Shown here piece after piece: positions 17,027-28,463 of a DNA stretch of 64,000 bases; positions within the stretch are counted from its first letter, which is position 1, and each line of letters starts with the position of its first letter. Origin of the DNA: Marinobacter sp. JH2 (GTDB lineage: Bacteria > Pseudomonadota > Gammaproteobacteria > Pseudomonadales > Oleiphilaceae); assembly GCF_004353225.1 (NCBI RefSeq), contig NZ_CP037934.1, positions 1,674,001 through 1,738,000 on the forward strand, given 5' to 3'. Position numbers and translations under genes: made by a program. The notes under the pieces are model-generated. The model ran no database searches. It had not been told where the DNA came from and saw nothing but the letters and a program-made list of their open reading frames with translations.

Positions 17027-18079
17027 ATGAGCAGAATGGCGACTTCAGAGAACACCAACCACTTGACCGAAGAGCGTGAGAAGAGCGGAACGGAGCCATC
17101 CCGACGCTTTTCCATCGCACCAATGATGGATTGGACCACGCCCCACTTCCGCTATTTGGCGCGTATTCTCAGTCGCCGCGCACTTCTGTATACCGAAATG
17201 GTGACCACGGGCGCATTGATTCACGGAGATACTCAGCGATTTCTTCGCCACGATCCGGCTGAATACCCGTTGGCGTTGCAGCTGGGTGGCAGCAACCCGG
17301 ATGAGTTGGCAGAGTGCGCAAAGCTTGCTGAGGAGTATGGTTTCAGTGAAGTAAACCTGAACGTGGGCTGCCCCAGCGACAGAGTTCAAAACAACATGAT
17401 CGGCGCATGCCTGATGGGGCACCCGGATAAAGTCGCCGAAGGTGTGGCGGCGATGAAAGCCGCAACCAGTCTGCCGGTGACCGTCAAACACCGGATTGGC
17501 ATCAACGGTCGTGAATCTTGGGAAGAGCTGTGCGAGTTTATTGAAAAAGTGTCTGCCGTTGGCTGCAACACATTCATTGCCCACGCCCGCATTGCCATTC
17601 TCGAAGGGCTCAGCCCGAAAGAAAACCGCGACATCCCCCCGCTGAAGTACGATTGGGTGTACCGTTTAAAGCAGACCTATCCGGACTTGGAAATCATCAT
17701 TAACGGTGGCATCAAAACCATCGACGAATGCCATGATCACCTTCGCCATACCGACGGTGTCATGCTGGGCCGGGAGGCCTACCACAATCCTTGGTTGCTG
17801 ACCGAAGTGGACCCCGAATTTTTCGGTGAACAAGCGCCGGTAGCCAGTCGCCACGAAGCCCTCCGTGCGATGTTCCCGTTCATCCAAAAAGAGTTGGACC
17901 GTGGCGTTTACCTCACCCACATTACCCGCCACATAATGGGTCTGTTTTTAGGCATGCCCGGCGGCCGGCAATTCCGGCGTCACTTAAGTGAAAATGCCAA
18001 CAAGCGAGGCTCGGGACTCGAAGTGGTTGAACAAGCACTTGCGAAAGTGCGAGAGCCAGAAGCGGTTTTGGAAAACTAA
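17027..18079 (+). CDS. dusA: tRNA-dihydrouridine(20/20a) synthase
   Basis: A 350-residue FMN enzyme that reduces U20 and U20a of tRNA to dihydrouridine. SIAPMMDWT binds the flavin, NLNVGCPSDRV holds the catalytic Cys, and KHRIGIN and NGGIKT are further FMN-site motifs. The segment HRIGINGRESWEELCEFIEKV matches DusA rather than DusB or DusC. An ATG at 17036 is a possible alternative start. Confidence 0.95.
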   Translation: MSRMATSENTNHLTEEREKSGTEPSRRFSIAPMMDWTTPHFRYLARILSRRALLYTEMVTTGALIHGDTQRFLRHDPAEYPLALQLGGSNPDELAECAKLAEEYGFSEVNLNVGCPSDRVQNNMIGACLMGHPDKVAEGVAAMKAATSLPVTVKHRIGINGRESWEELCEFIEKVSAVGCNTFIAHARIAILEGLSPKENRDIPPLKYDWVYRLKQTYPDLEIIINGGIKTIDECHDHLRHTDGVMLGREAYHNPWLLTEVDPEFFGEQAPVASRHEALRAMFPFIQKELDRGVYLTHITRHIMGLFLGMPGGRQFRRHLSENANKRGSGLEVVEQALAKVREPEAVLEN

Positions 18080-18142
18080 CGGCCACAGCCTTTAGTTGTC
18101 TTGTTCCTGTTGTAAGCTGCCGTTATTGTAGAGGTTACGAAA

Positions 18143-18161
18143 GTGTTCCGGAGCCGAACAC
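18143..18161. repeat. Short inverted repeat upstream of transaldolase
   Basis: GTGTTC (18143-18148) and GAACAC (18156-18161) flank seven bases, 36 bases before the tal start codon. It may be an operator half-site pair or a leader hairpin. No known regulator motif fits it. Confidence 0.35.
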
Positions 18162-18196
18162 CTCAATAACAACTATCAACGCGGACGACAGCACGA

Positions 18197-19162
18197 ATGA
18201 CGAACAAGCTAGACCAACTGAAAACCATGACGACGGTGGTTGCCGACACCGGTGACCTAGACGCCATCGCCCAATGGCGGCCGCAAGACGCAACCACCAA
18301 TCCGTCCCTCCTCCTTAAAGCAGCCGCCTCGGATGCGTACCGGCCTATGCTGGACAACGCCATTATGATGGCCAACCGCCAAGGCGGTTCTTCTACCGAA
18401 CAGCTAACCTTGGCAACCGACATGCTGGCTGTCCTCGCTGGCAAAGAAATTCTGGAACTGATTCCGGGCGTGGTATCTACCGAGGTTGATGCTCGTCTGT
18501 CCTTTGATACCGCCGCTACGCTCAAGCGTGCACGCCGGATCATCGAGCTTTACGATCAGCAAGGAGTCGATACCAGCCGGGTTCTGATCAAGATTGCCTC
18601 AACCTGGGAAGGTATTCTTGCCGCCGAGCAGCTAGAAAAAGAAGGTATTCGTTGCAACCTCACCCTGCTGTTCTCATTCGTTCAGGCGGTTGCCTGTGCT
18701 CAAGCCGGCGCCCACCTTATTTCACCCTTTGTCGGCCGAATTCTGGACTGGCATTTAGCCAACTCAGGCCGCGATAGCTACCCGGCGAACGAAGATCCCG
18801 GCGTACAATCCGTTACCAGAATCTACAACTACTACAAAACCCACGGCTTCAACACAGTGGTCATGGGGGCAAGTTTCCGAAATGCCGGGGAGATTGAAAT
18901 GTTGGCCGGTTGCGACCGCCTAACCATCAGCCCTGCACTGCTGCAAGAACTTCAGGATGACAAGGGACCGTTAACTCAAAAGCTCAAAGCCGAAACCGCC
19001 ACGAGCAGCGACATCATTGGCCCGGTTGACGAGAAATTGTTCCGCTGGGAATCCAACGAAGACGCTATGGCGACCGAGAAGCTGGCCGATGGTATTCGCC
19101 GATTCTCAGCCGACCAGATTGAATTGGAAAACCAAGTGCGCCAACAGGCCAGCGCTGCATAA
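18197..19162 (+). CDS. tal: Transaldolase
   Basis: A 321-residue transaldolase of the TalB size class. It transfers dihydroxyacetone units between sugar phosphates in the pentose phosphate pathway. The Schiff-base lysine K132 (IKIAST), D17 and E96 all sit at the positions known for E. coli TalB. It is followed 55 bases later by a DAHP synthase, which consumes erythrose 4-phosphate, a product of this pathway, so the pairing makes metabolic sense. Confidence 0.97.
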   Translation: MTNKLDQLKTMTTVVADTGDLDAIAQWRPQDATTNPSLLLKAAASDAYRPMLDNAIMMANRQGGSSTEQLTLATDMLAVLAGKEILELIPGVVSTEVDARLSFDTAATLKRARRIIELYDQQGVDTSRVLIKIASTWEGILAAEQLEKEGIRCNLTLLFSFVQAVACAQAGAHLISPFVGRILDWHLANSGRDSYPANEDPGVQSVTRIYNYYKTHGFNTVVMGASFRNAGEIEMLAGCDRLTISPALLQELQDDKGPLTQKLKAETATSSDIIGPVDEKLFRWESNEDAMATEKLADGIRRFSADQIELENQVRQQASAA

Positions 19163-19217
19163 GTTGCAGCTTGTGCCTGCGGCCCCAGTGATCGCCCGTT
19201 AATTCGAGGATTTCATC

Positions 19218-20345
19218 ATGTTAGCCATTCTTCATCCGAATACTGAGCTGAATAGCGAAGCTTACCGCCAAACCATGCACTATATGGAAAACCTGCCCGG
19301 CGTGAGTCTGCGGGTTCACGAGGTTCAAGGTGCCAGTCAGCGGTTGACCGAAATCTATCTGCTGGGCGACACCAAGCCGCTGGATAAAGACGAGATTGAA
19401 GCCTTACCGGCGGTCGAACGAGCCATTCGGATATCAGAAGACTATCGCATCCTGGGGCGCCATAAAGACGATAATCGTCAAAGTGGTTTCAACTACAACG
19501 GTGTCGACTTTAACCAGAACAACCTGAATGTCTTCGCCGGTTTGTGTGCGGTGGATGTGCCTGAGCATGTCGAAATCATGATGAAGGCATTAGAAGAAAA
19601 CGGTCAGGTGTGCACCCGTATGGGCGCCTACAAGCCCCGAACCAACCCCTACTCGTTTCAGGGGCACGGCCAAGGCTGTTTACCTTGGGTATTCGAGAAG
19701 GCCGGTAAGCATGGCATTAAAGTGGTCGCGATGGAGATCACCCATGAAAGCCACATTGAAGAAATTGATACCTGCCTGGAAAAACTGGGCCGGCCTACGG
19801 GCGTCATGCTACAGGTGGGCACCCGCAACACCCAGAATTTTGAACTTCTGAAAGCCATTGGCCGCCAGAGCACCTACCCGGTGCTGCTGAAACGAGGTTT
19901 CGGAATCACGCTGAATGAATCACTCAACGCCGCCGAATACTTAGCCAGTGAAGGCAACGCCAACGTGATTTTCTGTCTACGGGGAATGAAAACCGAAGCG
20001 GGCCTGCCGCACCGGAACATGGTCGACTTTGCCCACGTACCGGCGGTAAAACGCCTGACACGCATGCCCGTTTGCGTTGATCCATCTCATTCCGTTGGTA
20101 CTCGGCAGCACTCGCCCGATGGTATTCTCGATGTGATGCACGCCACCGCACAGGGCGTTATCGCCGGGGCTAACATGGTCCTGGTAGATTTCCACCCGAA
20201 ACCCGAGAAAGCCTTGGTAGACGGCCCCCAGGCTCTACTAATGAACGAACTACCGGCCTACCTGGAAGATATCCAGTTATGCCATGACACCTGGAAGAAG
20301 CGCCAGGCTATCTACAAACGATTAAAGGATAATGCTACAGAATGA
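19218..20345 (+). CDS. DAHP synthase, type I-beta, divergent
   Basis: A 375-residue enzyme of the first shikimate-pathway step (phosphoenolpyruvate + erythrose 4-phosphate). The core has the I-beta signature KPRTNPYSFQG (139-149), VGTRNTQNFELL and DPSHS (288-292), not the AroG/AroF/AroH I-alpha pattern usual in gammaproteobacteria. About 90 residues precede the barrel, as in forms with an N-terminal regulatory domain. Oddities: the usual GPC of the metal site reads GLC (C110), and the metal-ligand Glu before HPxPEKA reads Asp (D324). H291 and D335 are kept. It could be active with altered metal binding, or have shifted function. It overlaps the next gene by four bases. Confidence 0.85.
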   Translation: MLAILHPNTELNSEAYRQTMHYMENLPGVSLRVHEVQGASQRLTEIYLLGDTKPLDKDEIEALPAVERAIRISEDYRILGRHKDDNRQSGFNYNGVDFNQNNLNVFAGLCAVDVPEHVEIMMKALEENGQVCTRMGAYKPRTNPYSFQGHGQGCLPWVFEKAGKHGIKVVAMEITHESHIEEIDTCLEKLGRPTGVMLQVGTRNTQNFELLKAIGRQSTYPVLLKRGFGITLNESLNAAEYLASEGNANVIFCLRGMKTEAGLPHRNMVDFAHVPAVKRLTRMPVCVDPSHSVGTRQHSPDGILDVMHATAQGVIAGANMVLVDFHPKPEKALVDGPQALLMNELPAYLEDIQLCHDTWKKRQAIYKRLKDNATE

Positions 20346-21115
20346 TCATTTATGGTCACCGCGGGGCTAAAGGTGAGGCCCCTGAAAACACCCTTCCCGG
20401 GTTTCTTCATGCTTACCGGCAAGGCGTACGGCACTTCGAGCTAGATTTGGCATTATCGAAAGACGGTATACCGGTTCTGGTACACGATTTAACCGTAGAC
20501 CGCACCACAGATCAGAAAGGCGGCATCAGCCGATACACCGCCCAAGAGCTGAGCCAAATGGATGCCCGGCGAAACACCAGCTCATGGTCTCACCCTACTG
20601 GTATACCAGCTCTTGAAACCTTGCTGGATCAACTGCCTGACATGGAGCACCTCCAGCTTGAGGTGAAGAAAGACAACCGGGACCGACTCAACATTCTGTG
20701 CAACCGTCTGACCGAAATCATTCAGCGGCGGAATCTATACCAAACCGCTGCTATCACCTCGACCGATCCTTGGTTTCTGCGGGAGATCCGCCGCCGCGAC
20801 AAGAACATTCGCCTGGGGCTGGTGGCTGAGCGAAAATTTCCCAAGCCGTTAAAAACCGCCAGCTCTCTGGGTTGCGAATTCTTTTGTGTGAATTGGCGCA
20901 TTCTCAGCAAGGGAATGGTAGACATGGCTCACAAACGCAATATGCACGTCTCCGCCTGGACGGTAAACCGCATCCACGACATGCTCAAACTGGAAGAGAT
21001 GGGGGCGGACAGCATTATCACAGACTTTCCGACAAGCACTCGAATGTACTTCGATAACCGCGCTAAATCTTTGGTGACTTTGCCTGTACAAGAAACCGAG
21101 CAGCCAGAATTGTAA
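20342..21115 (+). CDS. Glycerophosphodiester phosphodiesterase
   Basis: A 257-residue GDPD-family barrel of the cytoplasmic UgpQ type. It has the motif GHRGAKGEAPENT near the N-terminus (metal His/Arg and Glu) and the later FELDLALSKDGIPVLVHD. It hydrolyses glycerophosphodiesters to glycerol 3-phosphate and alcohol. No signal peptide is present. It starts within the stop of the DAHP synthase gene (ATGA), so the two are probably co-translated. Confidence 0.93.
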   Translation: MIIYGHRGAKGEAPENTLPGFLHAYRQGVRHFELDLALSKDGIPVLVHDLTVDRTTDQKGGISRYTAQELSQMDARRNTSSWSHPTGIPALETLLDQLPDMEHLQLEVKKDNRDRLNILCNRLTEIIQRRNLYQTAAITSTDPWFLREIRRRDKNIRLGLVAERKFPKPLKTASSLGCEFFCVNWRILSKGMVDMAHKRNMHVSAWTVNRIHDMLKLEEMGADSIITDFPTSTRMYFDNRAKSLVTLPVQETEQPEL

Positions 21116-21139
21116 CTGGCCGCTCGGAGTCGGCCTGAA

Positions 21140-22531
21140 TCAGAAGATTCGGTTCAGGCCGTTCAGTGCAGCTACCCGATAGGCTTCCGCCATAGTGGGG
21201 TAGTTGAAGGTGGTGTTAATGAAGTAGTTCAGGGAGTTCGCCGCCCCCTCCTGATTCATAATGGCTTGACCGATGTGTACGATTTCCGCTGCTTGATCAC
21301 CAAAGCAGTGAATACCCAGAATTTCCCGGGTTTCTCTGTGGAACAACAACTTCAACATACCCACCGCTTCTCCGGTAATCTGCGCACGCGCCAGGTCTTT
21401 AAAAAACGCCTGACCCACATCATACGGTACTTTAGCTTCGGTCAGTTCGCGTTCGGTTTTACCAACAGAGCTGATTTCCGGGATGGTGTAAATGCCAGTG
21501 GGCACATCATCCACAAAGCGGAAGTGTTCATCTTGAACCACATCCGAAGACGCGGAACGCCCCTGATCATAGGCCGCACTAGCCAAGCTAGGCCAACCAA
21601 TTACATCGCCCACTGCGTAGATGTGTTCTACTTCCGTGCGGTAGTGGTCATCGACTGCCAACTGGCCTCGGCCATTCGGCTCAAGACCGACTTTGTCGAG
21701 CCCCAGATTATCGGTGTTGCCACTGCGGCCGTTACACCACAAGAAGGCATCGGCTCGGATCTTCTTGCCCGACTGAAGTGTGAGCACCACGCCGTGATCG
21801 TCACCTTTAACGGTTTCATACTGCTCATTATGGCGAACCAGCACCCCATTGCTTCTCAGGTGATAGCTGAGCGCATCTGAAATCTCGTCATCCAGGAATG
21901 ACAGCAGGCGACTGCCCGGGTTAATCAGATCAACCTTGACCCCCAAACCCGCAAAGATCGAGGCGTATTCAGAACCAATAACGCCAGCGCCGTAGATGAT
22001 CAACGTTCGTGGAGTATGAGACAGGTTCAAAATGGAGTCGGAGTTGTAGATCCGATGGTGGCGAAAATCCACATCGGGCGGCAAATACGGGCGTGATCCT
22101 GTTGCGACAATAGCCTGCTTGAAATGGATCGTCTCAACCGATTTATGACCGCGAATTTCCAAGCGGTTCTTGTCCAGAAACGCCGCGCGGCCGTTCAGCA
22201 AATCAACCCGGTTACGGGAGTAAAACTGCGTGCGCAATTTAACCTGCTTACCGATGACCTTCTGGGCGCTTTGCAGGACCCGCGGGAACGAGAACCAACG
22301 AGGCTCACCAATGTCCCGGAACATCTGGTTCGTGTTGAAGGTGATAATCTGCTTAACAGAATGACGCAGTGCCTTGGAAGGAATGGTTCCCCAGTGAGTA
22401 CAGTTACCCCCCACGGTTGCCTTATCCTCAATGATCGCAACCCGCTTATTGTGCTTGGCCGCATTCATTGCCGCCCCCTCACCAGAGGGGCCGGCGCCAA
22501 TAACAACAACGTCGTAATGATGTTCTGCCAT
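21140..22531 (-). CDS. sthA: Soluble pyridine nucleotide transhydrogenase
   Basis: A 463-residue FAD flavoprotein that moves hydride between NADPH and NADH. The N-terminus has [15 protein letters not shown] and [16 protein letters not shown]: a single Cys with Thr at the second position, so no disulfide, as in SthA and unlike lipoamide dehydrogenases. [15 protein letters not shown] is the second Rossmann motif. It lies just downstream of the NQR cluster on the same strand, with 69 bases after nqrM, which ties NADPH balance to NADH oxidation. Confidence 0.95.
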   Translation of the reverse strand: MAEHHYDVVVIGAGPSGEGAAMNAAKHNKRVAIIEDKATVGGNCTHWGTIPSKALRHSVKQIITFNTNQMFRDIGEPRWFSFPRVLQSAQKVIGKQVKLRTQFYSRNRVDLLNGRAAFLDKNRLEIRGHKSVETIHFKQAIVATGSRPYLPPDVDFRHHRIYNSDSILNLSHTPRTLIIYGAGVIGSEYASIFAGLGVKVDLINPGSRLLSFLDDEISDALSYHLRSNGVLVRHNEQYETVKGDDHGVVLTLQSGKKIRADAFLWCNGRSGNTDNLGLDKVGLEPNGRGQLAVDDHYRTEVEHIYAVGDVIGWPSLASAAYDQGRSASSDVVQDEHFRFVDDVPTGIYTIPEISSVGKTERELTEAKVPYDVGQAFFKDLARAQITGEAVGMLKLLFHRETREILGIHCFGDQAAEIVHIGQAIMNQEGAANSLNYFINTTFNYPTMAEAYRVAALNGLNRIF

Positions 22532-22600
22532 GCGCGCAGTATCTCCTTATCTACGTCTCGTGAGCGTAGCTTTCATTATTGAGTGTGTGATCACTTGTCG

Positions 22601-22843
22601 CTATTTTTCGACTTTACTGGCGTCGTAGGCCAAATCTTCTGCCCTCACCGGTTCTGCTGAGTCAGAACGGCTATCTTCGCATTTCTGGGTGTTGCCGCCA
22701 CAAATATCACAGGAAGAACTGATACCCAGTGCGCCAATACCGCCACAGGTACCACTGATGGGCTTTCGCCCGAAAATAACGCCGACAGACATACCCACCA
22801 TCAGCAGAACCACAATTGCCAAAACTAACAAAAAGGTACTCAT
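22601..22843 (-). CDS. nqrM: Na+-NQR maturation protein NqrM
   Basis: An 80-residue protein with one N-terminal membrane helix (about 4-25) followed by a cysteine-rich segment (GTCGG, CDICGG, then QKC). This is the DUF539/NqrM pattern. NqrM is needed to assemble active NQR, probably for delivery of iron to the NqrD/NqrE cysteine site. It lies right after apbE with a 12-base gap. Confidence 0.92.
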   Translation of the reverse strand: MSTFLLVLAIVVLLMVGMSVGVIFGRKPISGTCGGIGALGISSSCDICGGNTQKCEDSRSDSAEPVRAEDLAYDASKVEK

Positions 22844-22855
22844 ACCCTGCCCCCT

Positions 22856-23905
22856 TTACTGGACAACGTAAGATGAAAAAGCCGGTGTGCTGTGCACTTC
22901 AAAGCCCGCTTCTCCCCTTACAATAAAATACGCCGGAATGTTTTCTCGCGTCGCCAGGCTCATTGCCCGCTCAAACCCCATAACATTAAACGCTGTTGCC
23001 AATGCATCGGCTGTCATGCAGTCATCCGAGATGACGGTAACGGATGCTAACCGATGATCAATCGGCTTTCCGGTATCTGGATCAATTGTATGCGAATATC
23101 GCTGCCCTTCCGATTCGTAATAGTTACGATAGTCACCTGAGGTTGCCATGGATTTCCGGTCCAGTGCCACCACTACGTTAACTTGCCGAGCTTGTTCCGA
23201 AGGGTTTTCAACCGCTAGCCGCCAAACGTCGTCATCCGGCTTTCGGCCTCGGGTACGCACTTCACCGCCTATCTCAACAAGGTAGGCCTGAACACCTTGG
23301 CTGTCGAGATAACGGGCCACCACATCCACACCATAGCCTTTGGCAATGCCTGACAGATCAATGTACTGGGGTTGTTTGGCACGAATAGCCAATGTGGCTG
23401 AATCAAGTTCCAGGTACTCCCAGCCGGTCGCGCTCAGCACATTATCCAGCTCCTCATCAGAGGGGCTATGCTCAGGCCTGGCATCCGGCCCAAATCCCCA
23501 AAGGTTCACGACCGGACCAATAGTGACATCGTATGCACCATCCGTCTGAGCTGATATTTCCTGAGCACGCTGGATTACTTCAAATAACGGGGCCGAAAGT
23601 GTTGTCCAGTCGGCCTGACTCGCCTTCTGGTTCAACCTCGAAAGCTCTGAGTCTGGCTTCCAGGTAGACATAGCGTTATCCACCTGCTCCAACTCAGCCT
23701 GGATCCCCTGTGCCAATACTTTGAGCTTGGCGTTGTCTTCCGGCAATACGACATTGATGTGATACGTCGTCCCGAAGATCCCCCCAGAAATCTCCCAGAT
23801 TTTTTCTTCTTCCTGAAACGAGCAACCCGCCAGGGCAGCCATCGCCAGCGTCATAATGACGCTGGCCATAACCACCCTGACGGGTCCAAACATGCGGGAT
23901 GTCAT
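22856..23905 (-). CDS. apbE: FAD:protein FMN transferase (flavinyltransferase)
   Basis: A 349-residue lipoprotein with a signal and lipobox ending in LAGC, then the ApbE fold (IFGTTYHI, SELSRLNQ, DLSGIAKGYGVD, ATSGDYRNYY, HTIDPDTGKP). It attaches FMN through a phosphoester bond to threonines in NqrB and NqrC in the periplasm. The target SGAT motifs are present in both subunits encoded just upstream. Confidence 0.96.
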   Translation of the reverse strand: MTSRMFGPVRVVMASVIMTLAMAALAGCSFQEEEKIWEISGGIFGTTYHINVVLPEDNAKLKVLAQGIQAELEQVDNAMSTWKPDSELSRLNQKASQADWTTLSAPLFEVIQRAQEISAQTDGAYDVTIGPVVNLWGFGPDARPEHSPSDEELDNVLSATGWEYLELDSATLAIRAKQPQYIDLSGIAKGYGVDVVARYLDSQGVQAYLVEIGGEVRTRGRKPDDDVWRLAVENPSEQARQVNVVVALDRKSMATSGDYRNYYESEGQRYSHTIDPDTGKPIDHRLASVTVISDDCMTADALATAFNVMGFERAMSLATRENIPAYFIVRGEAGFEVHSTPAFSSYVVQ

Positions 23906-23914
23906 TTGAGCTAA

Positions 23915-25141
23915 TTAACCTCCAAAGTCATCCAGCATGATGTTTTCGTCTTCAACACCAAGATCTTTCAACATCTTGATGACAGACGCGTTCATGATTG
24001 GGGGTCCACACATGTAGAACTCACAATCTTCAGGTGCCGGGTGGTCCTTCAGATAGTTTTCGTACAACACGTTATGGATGAAGCCGGTCGGGCCTTCCCA
24101 ATTATCGGTTGGCAGCGCATCGGACAACGCAACGTGCCACTCGAAGTTTTCGTTTTCTTCCGCCAGACCGTCAAAATCTTCTACGTAGAACATTTCGCGG
24201 ACGCTACGGGCACCGTACCAGAAGCTGATTTTGCGCTTCGAGTTCAGGCGCTTGAGCTGGTCGAAGATGTGGGAACGCATAGGCGCCATACCCGCACCAC
24301 CGCCAACGAATACCATTTCAGCATCGGTCTTCTTAGCGAAGAACTCACCGAACGGCCCCATAACGGTAACCTTGTCACCCGGCTTCAGGTTGAACACGTA
24401 GCTCGACATGATGCCTGGCAGGTGGTCGCTGCCGGGAGGTGGTGTAGCGATACGGATGTTGAACTTCAGCACACCCTTCTCTTCCGGGTAGTTCGCCATG
24501 GAATAGGCCCGGATAGTTTCTTCCTTGTTGATCGCCTTGTAACGCCAGATGTCGTGCTTGTCCCAGTCTTCATGAAACTCTTCTTCGATATCGAAATCCT
24601 TAAAATCGATTTCGTACGGATCGCACTCCAACTGCACATATCCACCAGCGCGGAAATCGACCTCCTCGCCTTCTGGAAGCTTCAGAACCAATTCTTTGAT
24701 GAAAGTGGCCACGTTGTGGTTAGAAATGACTTCGCATTCCCACTTCTTAACACCAAAGAATTCTTCCGGTACTTCAATCTTCATGTCCTGCTTCACAGGA
24801 ACCTGACAAGACAAGCGCCAGCCTTCTTTCTCTTCACGGTTAGTGAAGTGAGTCTTTTCAGTCGGCAGCATCGCACCGCCGCCGTCCAGAACTTTACACT
24901 TACACTGGGCGCAAGTACCGCCCCCACCACACGCTGAGGACAGGAAGATGCCACTGCCTGCCAGAGTACCCAACAGCTTGCCCCCGGCTTCCGTTTTCAC
25001 GGTATGGTCCGGGTCGTCATTGATTTCGATGGTCACATCACCGGTGCTTACCAGTTTGGATCTTGCCGCGAGAATGACCGCAACAAGCGCCAGAACGATA
25101 ACGGTGAACATGACCACGCCGAGTATTATTTCTGTATACAT
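23915..25141 (-). CDS. nqrF: Na+-NQR subunit F (NADH-oxidising)
   Basis: A 408-residue subunit with an N-terminal membrane helix (about 4-25), a 2Fe-2S ferredoxin domain (cysteines in [15 protein letters not shown]), then a ferredoxin-reductase domain binding FAD ([11 protein letters not shown]) and NADH ([13 protein letters not shown]). It takes electrons from NADH on the cytoplasmic face. It is the last structural nqr gene. Confidence 0.98.
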   Translation of the reverse strand: MYTEIILGVVMFTVIVLALVAVILAARSKLVSTGDVTIEINDDPDHTVKTEAGGKLLGTLAGSGIFLSSACGGGGTCAQCKCKVLDGGGAMLPTEKTHFTNREEKEGWRLSCQVPVKQDMKIEVPEEFFGVKKWECEVISNHNVATFIKELVLKLPEGEEVDFRAGGYVQLECDPYEIDFKDFDIEEEFHEDWDKHDIWRYKAINKEETIRAYSMANYPEEKGVLKFNIRIATPPPGSDHLPGIMSSYVFNLKPGDKVTVMGPFGEFFAKKTDAEMVFVGGGAGMAPMRSHIFDQLKRLNSKRKISFWYGARSVREMFYVEDFDGLAEENENFEWHVALSDALPTDNWEGPTGFIHNVLYENYLKDHPAPEDCEFYMCGPPIMNASVIKMLKDLGVEDENIMLDDFGG

Positions 25142-25178
25142 GGTCTCGCCTTTTCGTTAAACCGAATCACCGGGTGAA

Positions 25179-25787
25179 TTACAGGGAAATCCCTGAAAAG
25201 GACATGAAGCCAAGGGACATCAAACCAACAGTAATGAAGGTAATCCCCAAGCCGCGCAGGCCTTCCGGAACATCGCTGTACTTGAGCTTCTCGCGGATAC
25301 CAGCCAGAGCAATGATCGCCAAAGCCCAGCCTACACCAGCCCCAAAGCCGTAAACCACACTTTCACTGAAGGTGTAATCACGCTCAACCATGAACAGCGC
25401 CGCGCCCATGATGGCGCAGTTCACTGTGATCAGTGGCAGGAACACACCCAGCGCGGAGTAAAGTGCCGGAATGTATTTATCCAGAATCATTTCCATGATC
25501 TGAACAATGGCAGCAATAACTCCGATGTAAGTGATCAAGCCCAGGAAGCTCAGGTCAACCTCGGGCAGACCGGCCCACGCCAGCGCACCTTCACGCAGGA
25601 TGTTGTTGTAAATAAGGTTGTTCACCGGAACGGTCAACGTCAGTACAACAACTACGGCGATACCCAGACCGGTAGCAGCTTCAACTTTCTTGGATATGGC
25701 CAGGAACGTACACATACCCAAGAAGAACGCGAGAGCCATGTTCTCAATGAAAATAGCCTTGAGAAGCAGGCTGATATAGTGCTCCAT
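25179..25787 (-). CDS. nqrE: Na+-NQR subunit E
   Basis: A 202-residue integral membrane protein with six predicted helices, homologous to NqrD and RnfA. A cysteine in [12 protein letters not shown] and another in TVNCAIMG form, with NqrD, the intramembrane iron site. Its start overlaps the nqrD stop (TGATG). Confidence 0.97.
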   Translation of the reverse strand: MEHYISLLLKAIFIENMALAFFLGMCTFLAISKKVEAATGLGIAVVVVLTLTVPVNNLIYNNILREGALAWAGLPEVDLSFLGLITYIGVIAAIVQIMEMILDKYIPALYSALGVFLPLITVNCAIMGAALFMVERDYTFSESVVYGFGAGVGWALAIIALAGIREKLKYSDVPEGLRGLGITFITVGLMSLGFMSFSGISL

Positions 25788-26452
25788 CAGAAGGCCTCCT
25801 TATGGGTGTGACGGGACATCTTATAGTCCGGCTCTTCAACCTGCTCTGGCATCCAGGTACGCAGACCCCAAATCGCCAAACCGATGATGAAGAATGCACT
25901 CGGTGGCAACAGCAGCAAACCGTTGGTGATGTACCAACCGCCTTCGTTGACCGGAGTCAGCAAGGTAACACCGAACAAAGAACCGGCACCCAGCAGCTCG
26001 CGGAAGAAGGCTACGAACAACAGCATGACCGAGTAGCCAAGACCGTTGCCGATACCGTCTACGAAGCTCAACCAAGGGCCATTCTTCATGGCAAAACCTT
26101 CGGCGCGGCCCATAACGATACAGTTGGTTATGATCAGACCAACGAAAACCGACAACTGCTTACTGATTTCGTAGGCATAGGCTTTGAGGATCTGGTCTAC
26201 CACGATTACCAAAGAGGCAATGATGGTCATCTGTACGATGATCCGGATACTTCCGGGAATTTGGGTGCGTACCAGCGATACCGCCAAGTTTGAAAACGCG
26301 GTAACCGCGATAACCGACAAGCACATAACGATGGTAACGCTCATACTCGTGGTTACTGCGAGCGCTGAACAAATACCAAGGATCTGCAGCCCGATCGGGT
26401 TGTTACTGAAAATCGGCTCGAAAAGAACCTGTTTGGCGTTTACTTCAGCCAT
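25787..26452 (-). CDS. nqrD: Na+-NQR subunit D
   Basis: A 221-residue membrane protein with about six helices, paired with NqrE. The conserved cysteines lie in [10 protein letters not shown] and [10 protein letters not shown]. It overlaps nqrE by one base and follows nqrC by two. Confidence 0.97.
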   Translation of the reverse strand: MAEVNAKQVLFEPIFSNNPIGLQILGICSALAVTTSMSVTIVMCLSVIAVTAFSNLAVSLVRTQIPGSIRIIVQMTIIASLVIVVDQILKAYAYEISKQLSVFVGLIITNCIVMGRAEGFAMKNGPWLSFVDGIGNGLGYSVMLLFVAFFRELLGAGSLFGVTLLTPVNEGGWYITNGLLLLPPSAFFIIGLAIWGLRTWMPEQVEEPDYKMSRHTHKEAF

Positions 26453-26454
26453 GA

Positions 26455-27264
26455 TCAGACCTCCCCTTCACGAAGTTTCTTGAGGAACGGCGCGTAGCCA
26501 CGGTCGCCCATCCAGTAGTTGACCAGCTGCTCAACACCGCGGCTGGTAAGCGTGGCGCCAGAAAGAGCATCAATCTTGTGCTCTTTGTTCTTGGCGTCAG
26601 CGCCAACACCGCCTTTGACCAGTTGAATCTGGGGCTCGGTTGGGTCTTCGCCGTACAGCTCTTTACCTACCCATTGCTGTTTCCAACGCGGGTTGTCTAC
26701 CTCACCACCAAGGCCCGGGGTTTCCGCGTGAGCGTAGAAACCAAGCCCTTCGATGGTGTTCAAGTCGCCTTCAAGAGACACGAAGCCGTACAGAGTTGAC
26801 CACAGGCCGTAACCGTGAACCGGCAACACCACACGAACCAGATCGCCGTTTTCGCTCAAAGTGTATACCTTGGCGATGTTCGGACGACGCTTGATACCGG
26901 CCTTGTCTTCGGATGACGGAATGTTGGTGCTGAGTTCCGGGTCAGACGACGCTTTGTACATGTCGTATTTCATAGGGTCTTCTACATCAACGGCAGAAGG
27001 CTCTACGAAATCGCCGGTTTCAAGATCAACCAGGCGAACGTCGAACAGCTCAAAAGTTTCTTCGATCTGATCGGCACTCGCGCCGGTTTCCAGCATACCC
27101 GCTGCAGCCAGAATGTTGGACTTGATGTCCAGGTTCTGGTTTTTGATCTGGGCCGGACGGAGCGATACCGCTGCGGTGGAAACCACCACAGAGAATACAA
27201 TACTCAGTACCAGCGCAACGATAAGGGTTCTGGAGACAGTTTCTTTAGCTTTAGCCACGAGCAA
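26455..27264 (-). CDS. nqrC: Na+-NQR subunit C
   Basis: A 269-residue subunit with one N-terminal helix and a periplasmic FMN-binding domain. Covalent FMN is expected at T238 in SGATLTS. It overlaps the nqrB end by 14 bases. Confidence 0.97.
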   Translation of the reverse strand: MLVAKAKETVSRTLIVALVLSIVFSVVVSTAAVSLRPAQIKNQNLDIKSNILAAAGMLETGASADQIEETFELFDVRLVDLETGDFVEPSAVDVEDPMKYDMYKASSDPELSTNIPSSEDKAGIKRRPNIAKVYTLSENGDLVRVVLPVHGYGLWSTLYGFVSLEGDLNTIEGLGFYAHAETPGLGGEVDNPRWKQQWVGKELYGEDPTEPQIQLVKGGVGADAKNKEHKIDALSGATLTSRGVEQLVNYWMGDRGYAPFLKKLREGEV

Positions 27265-28459
27265 GCCTCCGTTTGATGTTAGCTTGAACCACGTAATGAT
27301 CCATCAGCGGCGCAAACAGGTTAGCAAACAAGATCGCCAACATGATGCCTTCCGGGAACGCAGGGTTAACCACGCGGATCAAAACGGTCATTACACCCAC
27401 CAGGATACCGAAGCACCAACGGCCGGTGTTTGTCATAGACGCCGAAACAGGGTCTGTTGCCATAAACATCATACCAAAGGCAAAACCACCCATAACCAGG
27501 TGCCAGTGCGGTGGTACAGCAAACATGTTATTGGTCTCAGAACCGATCAGATTCAACAGCAAGGACATAGCGATCATGCCAATTAGCACACCGCCAACAA
27601 TGCGGTAGCTTGCGATTCGCATGGCAATCAGAGCCAAACCACCAATAAGAACAGCGATAGTGGAAGTTTCACCCATGGAACCTTGGATCGTTCCCACGAA
27701 TGCATTCATCCAGCCAATCTGCTGGCTCAATACTTCCATGCCTTCACTGGCCGCCACGCTTAGCGCTGTTGCACCACTGAATCCGTCAACAGCGGTCCAA
27801 ACCGTGTCGCCGGAAATCTGAGCCGGATAAGCAAAATACAGGAAAGCACGACCGGTCAGCGCCGGGTTCAGGAAGTTTTTGCCAGTACCGCCAAACACTT
27901 CCTTACCGATCACAACACCGAAGGTGATACCCAGAGCTACCTGCCACAATGGGATAGACGGCGGGCAAATCAATGCGAACAGAATGGACGTTACAAAGAA
28001 GCCTTCGTTGACTTCGTGGCGACGCACCGTTGCAAACAGCACCTCCCAGAAACCACCCACTATGAAGGTCACCGCGTATACCGGAATGAAATAAGCCATG
28101 CCGTATACGAAGTTGTCCCACAGGCCAGCTCCGGCGCCTGTAACGGCGAGAGCTTGAATAAATGCGGTACGCAGACCACCGTCACCCACCAGGGCATCCG
28201 GATTTGCGGCCAGGAAGTTATTGGCCTGAAAGCCAATATTCCACATACCGAAGAACATCGCCGGGAACGCACACAACCATACTGTGATCATGATGCGCTT
28301 AAGATCAACGCCGTCACGAACGTGTGAAGTTGTCTTAGTTACCGATCCGGGCGTGTAGAAAATAGTATCAGCGGCTTCGTAAAGCGCATACCAGCGCTCC
28401 CACTTGCCACCTTTTTCAAAGTGATGCTCGATACCATCGAGATACTGTCTGATAGACAT
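27251..28459 (-). CDS. nqrB: Na+-NQR subunit B
   Basis: A 402-residue membrane protein, the main Na+-translocating and riboflavin-binding subunit. Covalent FMN is expected at T231 in GFSGATALS. There are about ten helices, and an N-terminal amphipathic part reaches the cytoplasm. Confidence 0.98.
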   Translation of the reverse strand: MSIRQYLDGIEHHFEKGGKWERWYALYEAADTIFYTPGSVTKTTSHVRDGVDLKRIMITVWLCAFPAMFFGMWNIGFQANNFLAANPDALVGDGGLRTAFIQALAVTGAGAGLWDNFVYGMAYFIPVYAVTFIVGGFWEVLFATVRRHEVNEGFFVTSILFALICPPSIPLWQVALGITFGVVIGKEVFGGTGKNFLNPALTGRAFLYFAYPAQISGDTVWTAVDGFSGATALSVAASEGMEVLSQQIGWMNAFVGTIQGSMGETSTIAVLIGGLALIAMRIASYRIVGGVLIGMIAMSLLLNLIGSETNNMFAVPPHWHLVMGGFAFGMMFMATDPVSASMTNTGRWCFGILVGVMTVLIRVVNPAFPEGIMLAILFANLFAPLMDHYVVQANIKRRLARG

Positions 28460-28463
28460 CTTA

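Noticed and set aside
24041..24937. A 298-codon open frame opposite nqrF
   Set aside because: Fully antisense to a certain gene, with no family features.
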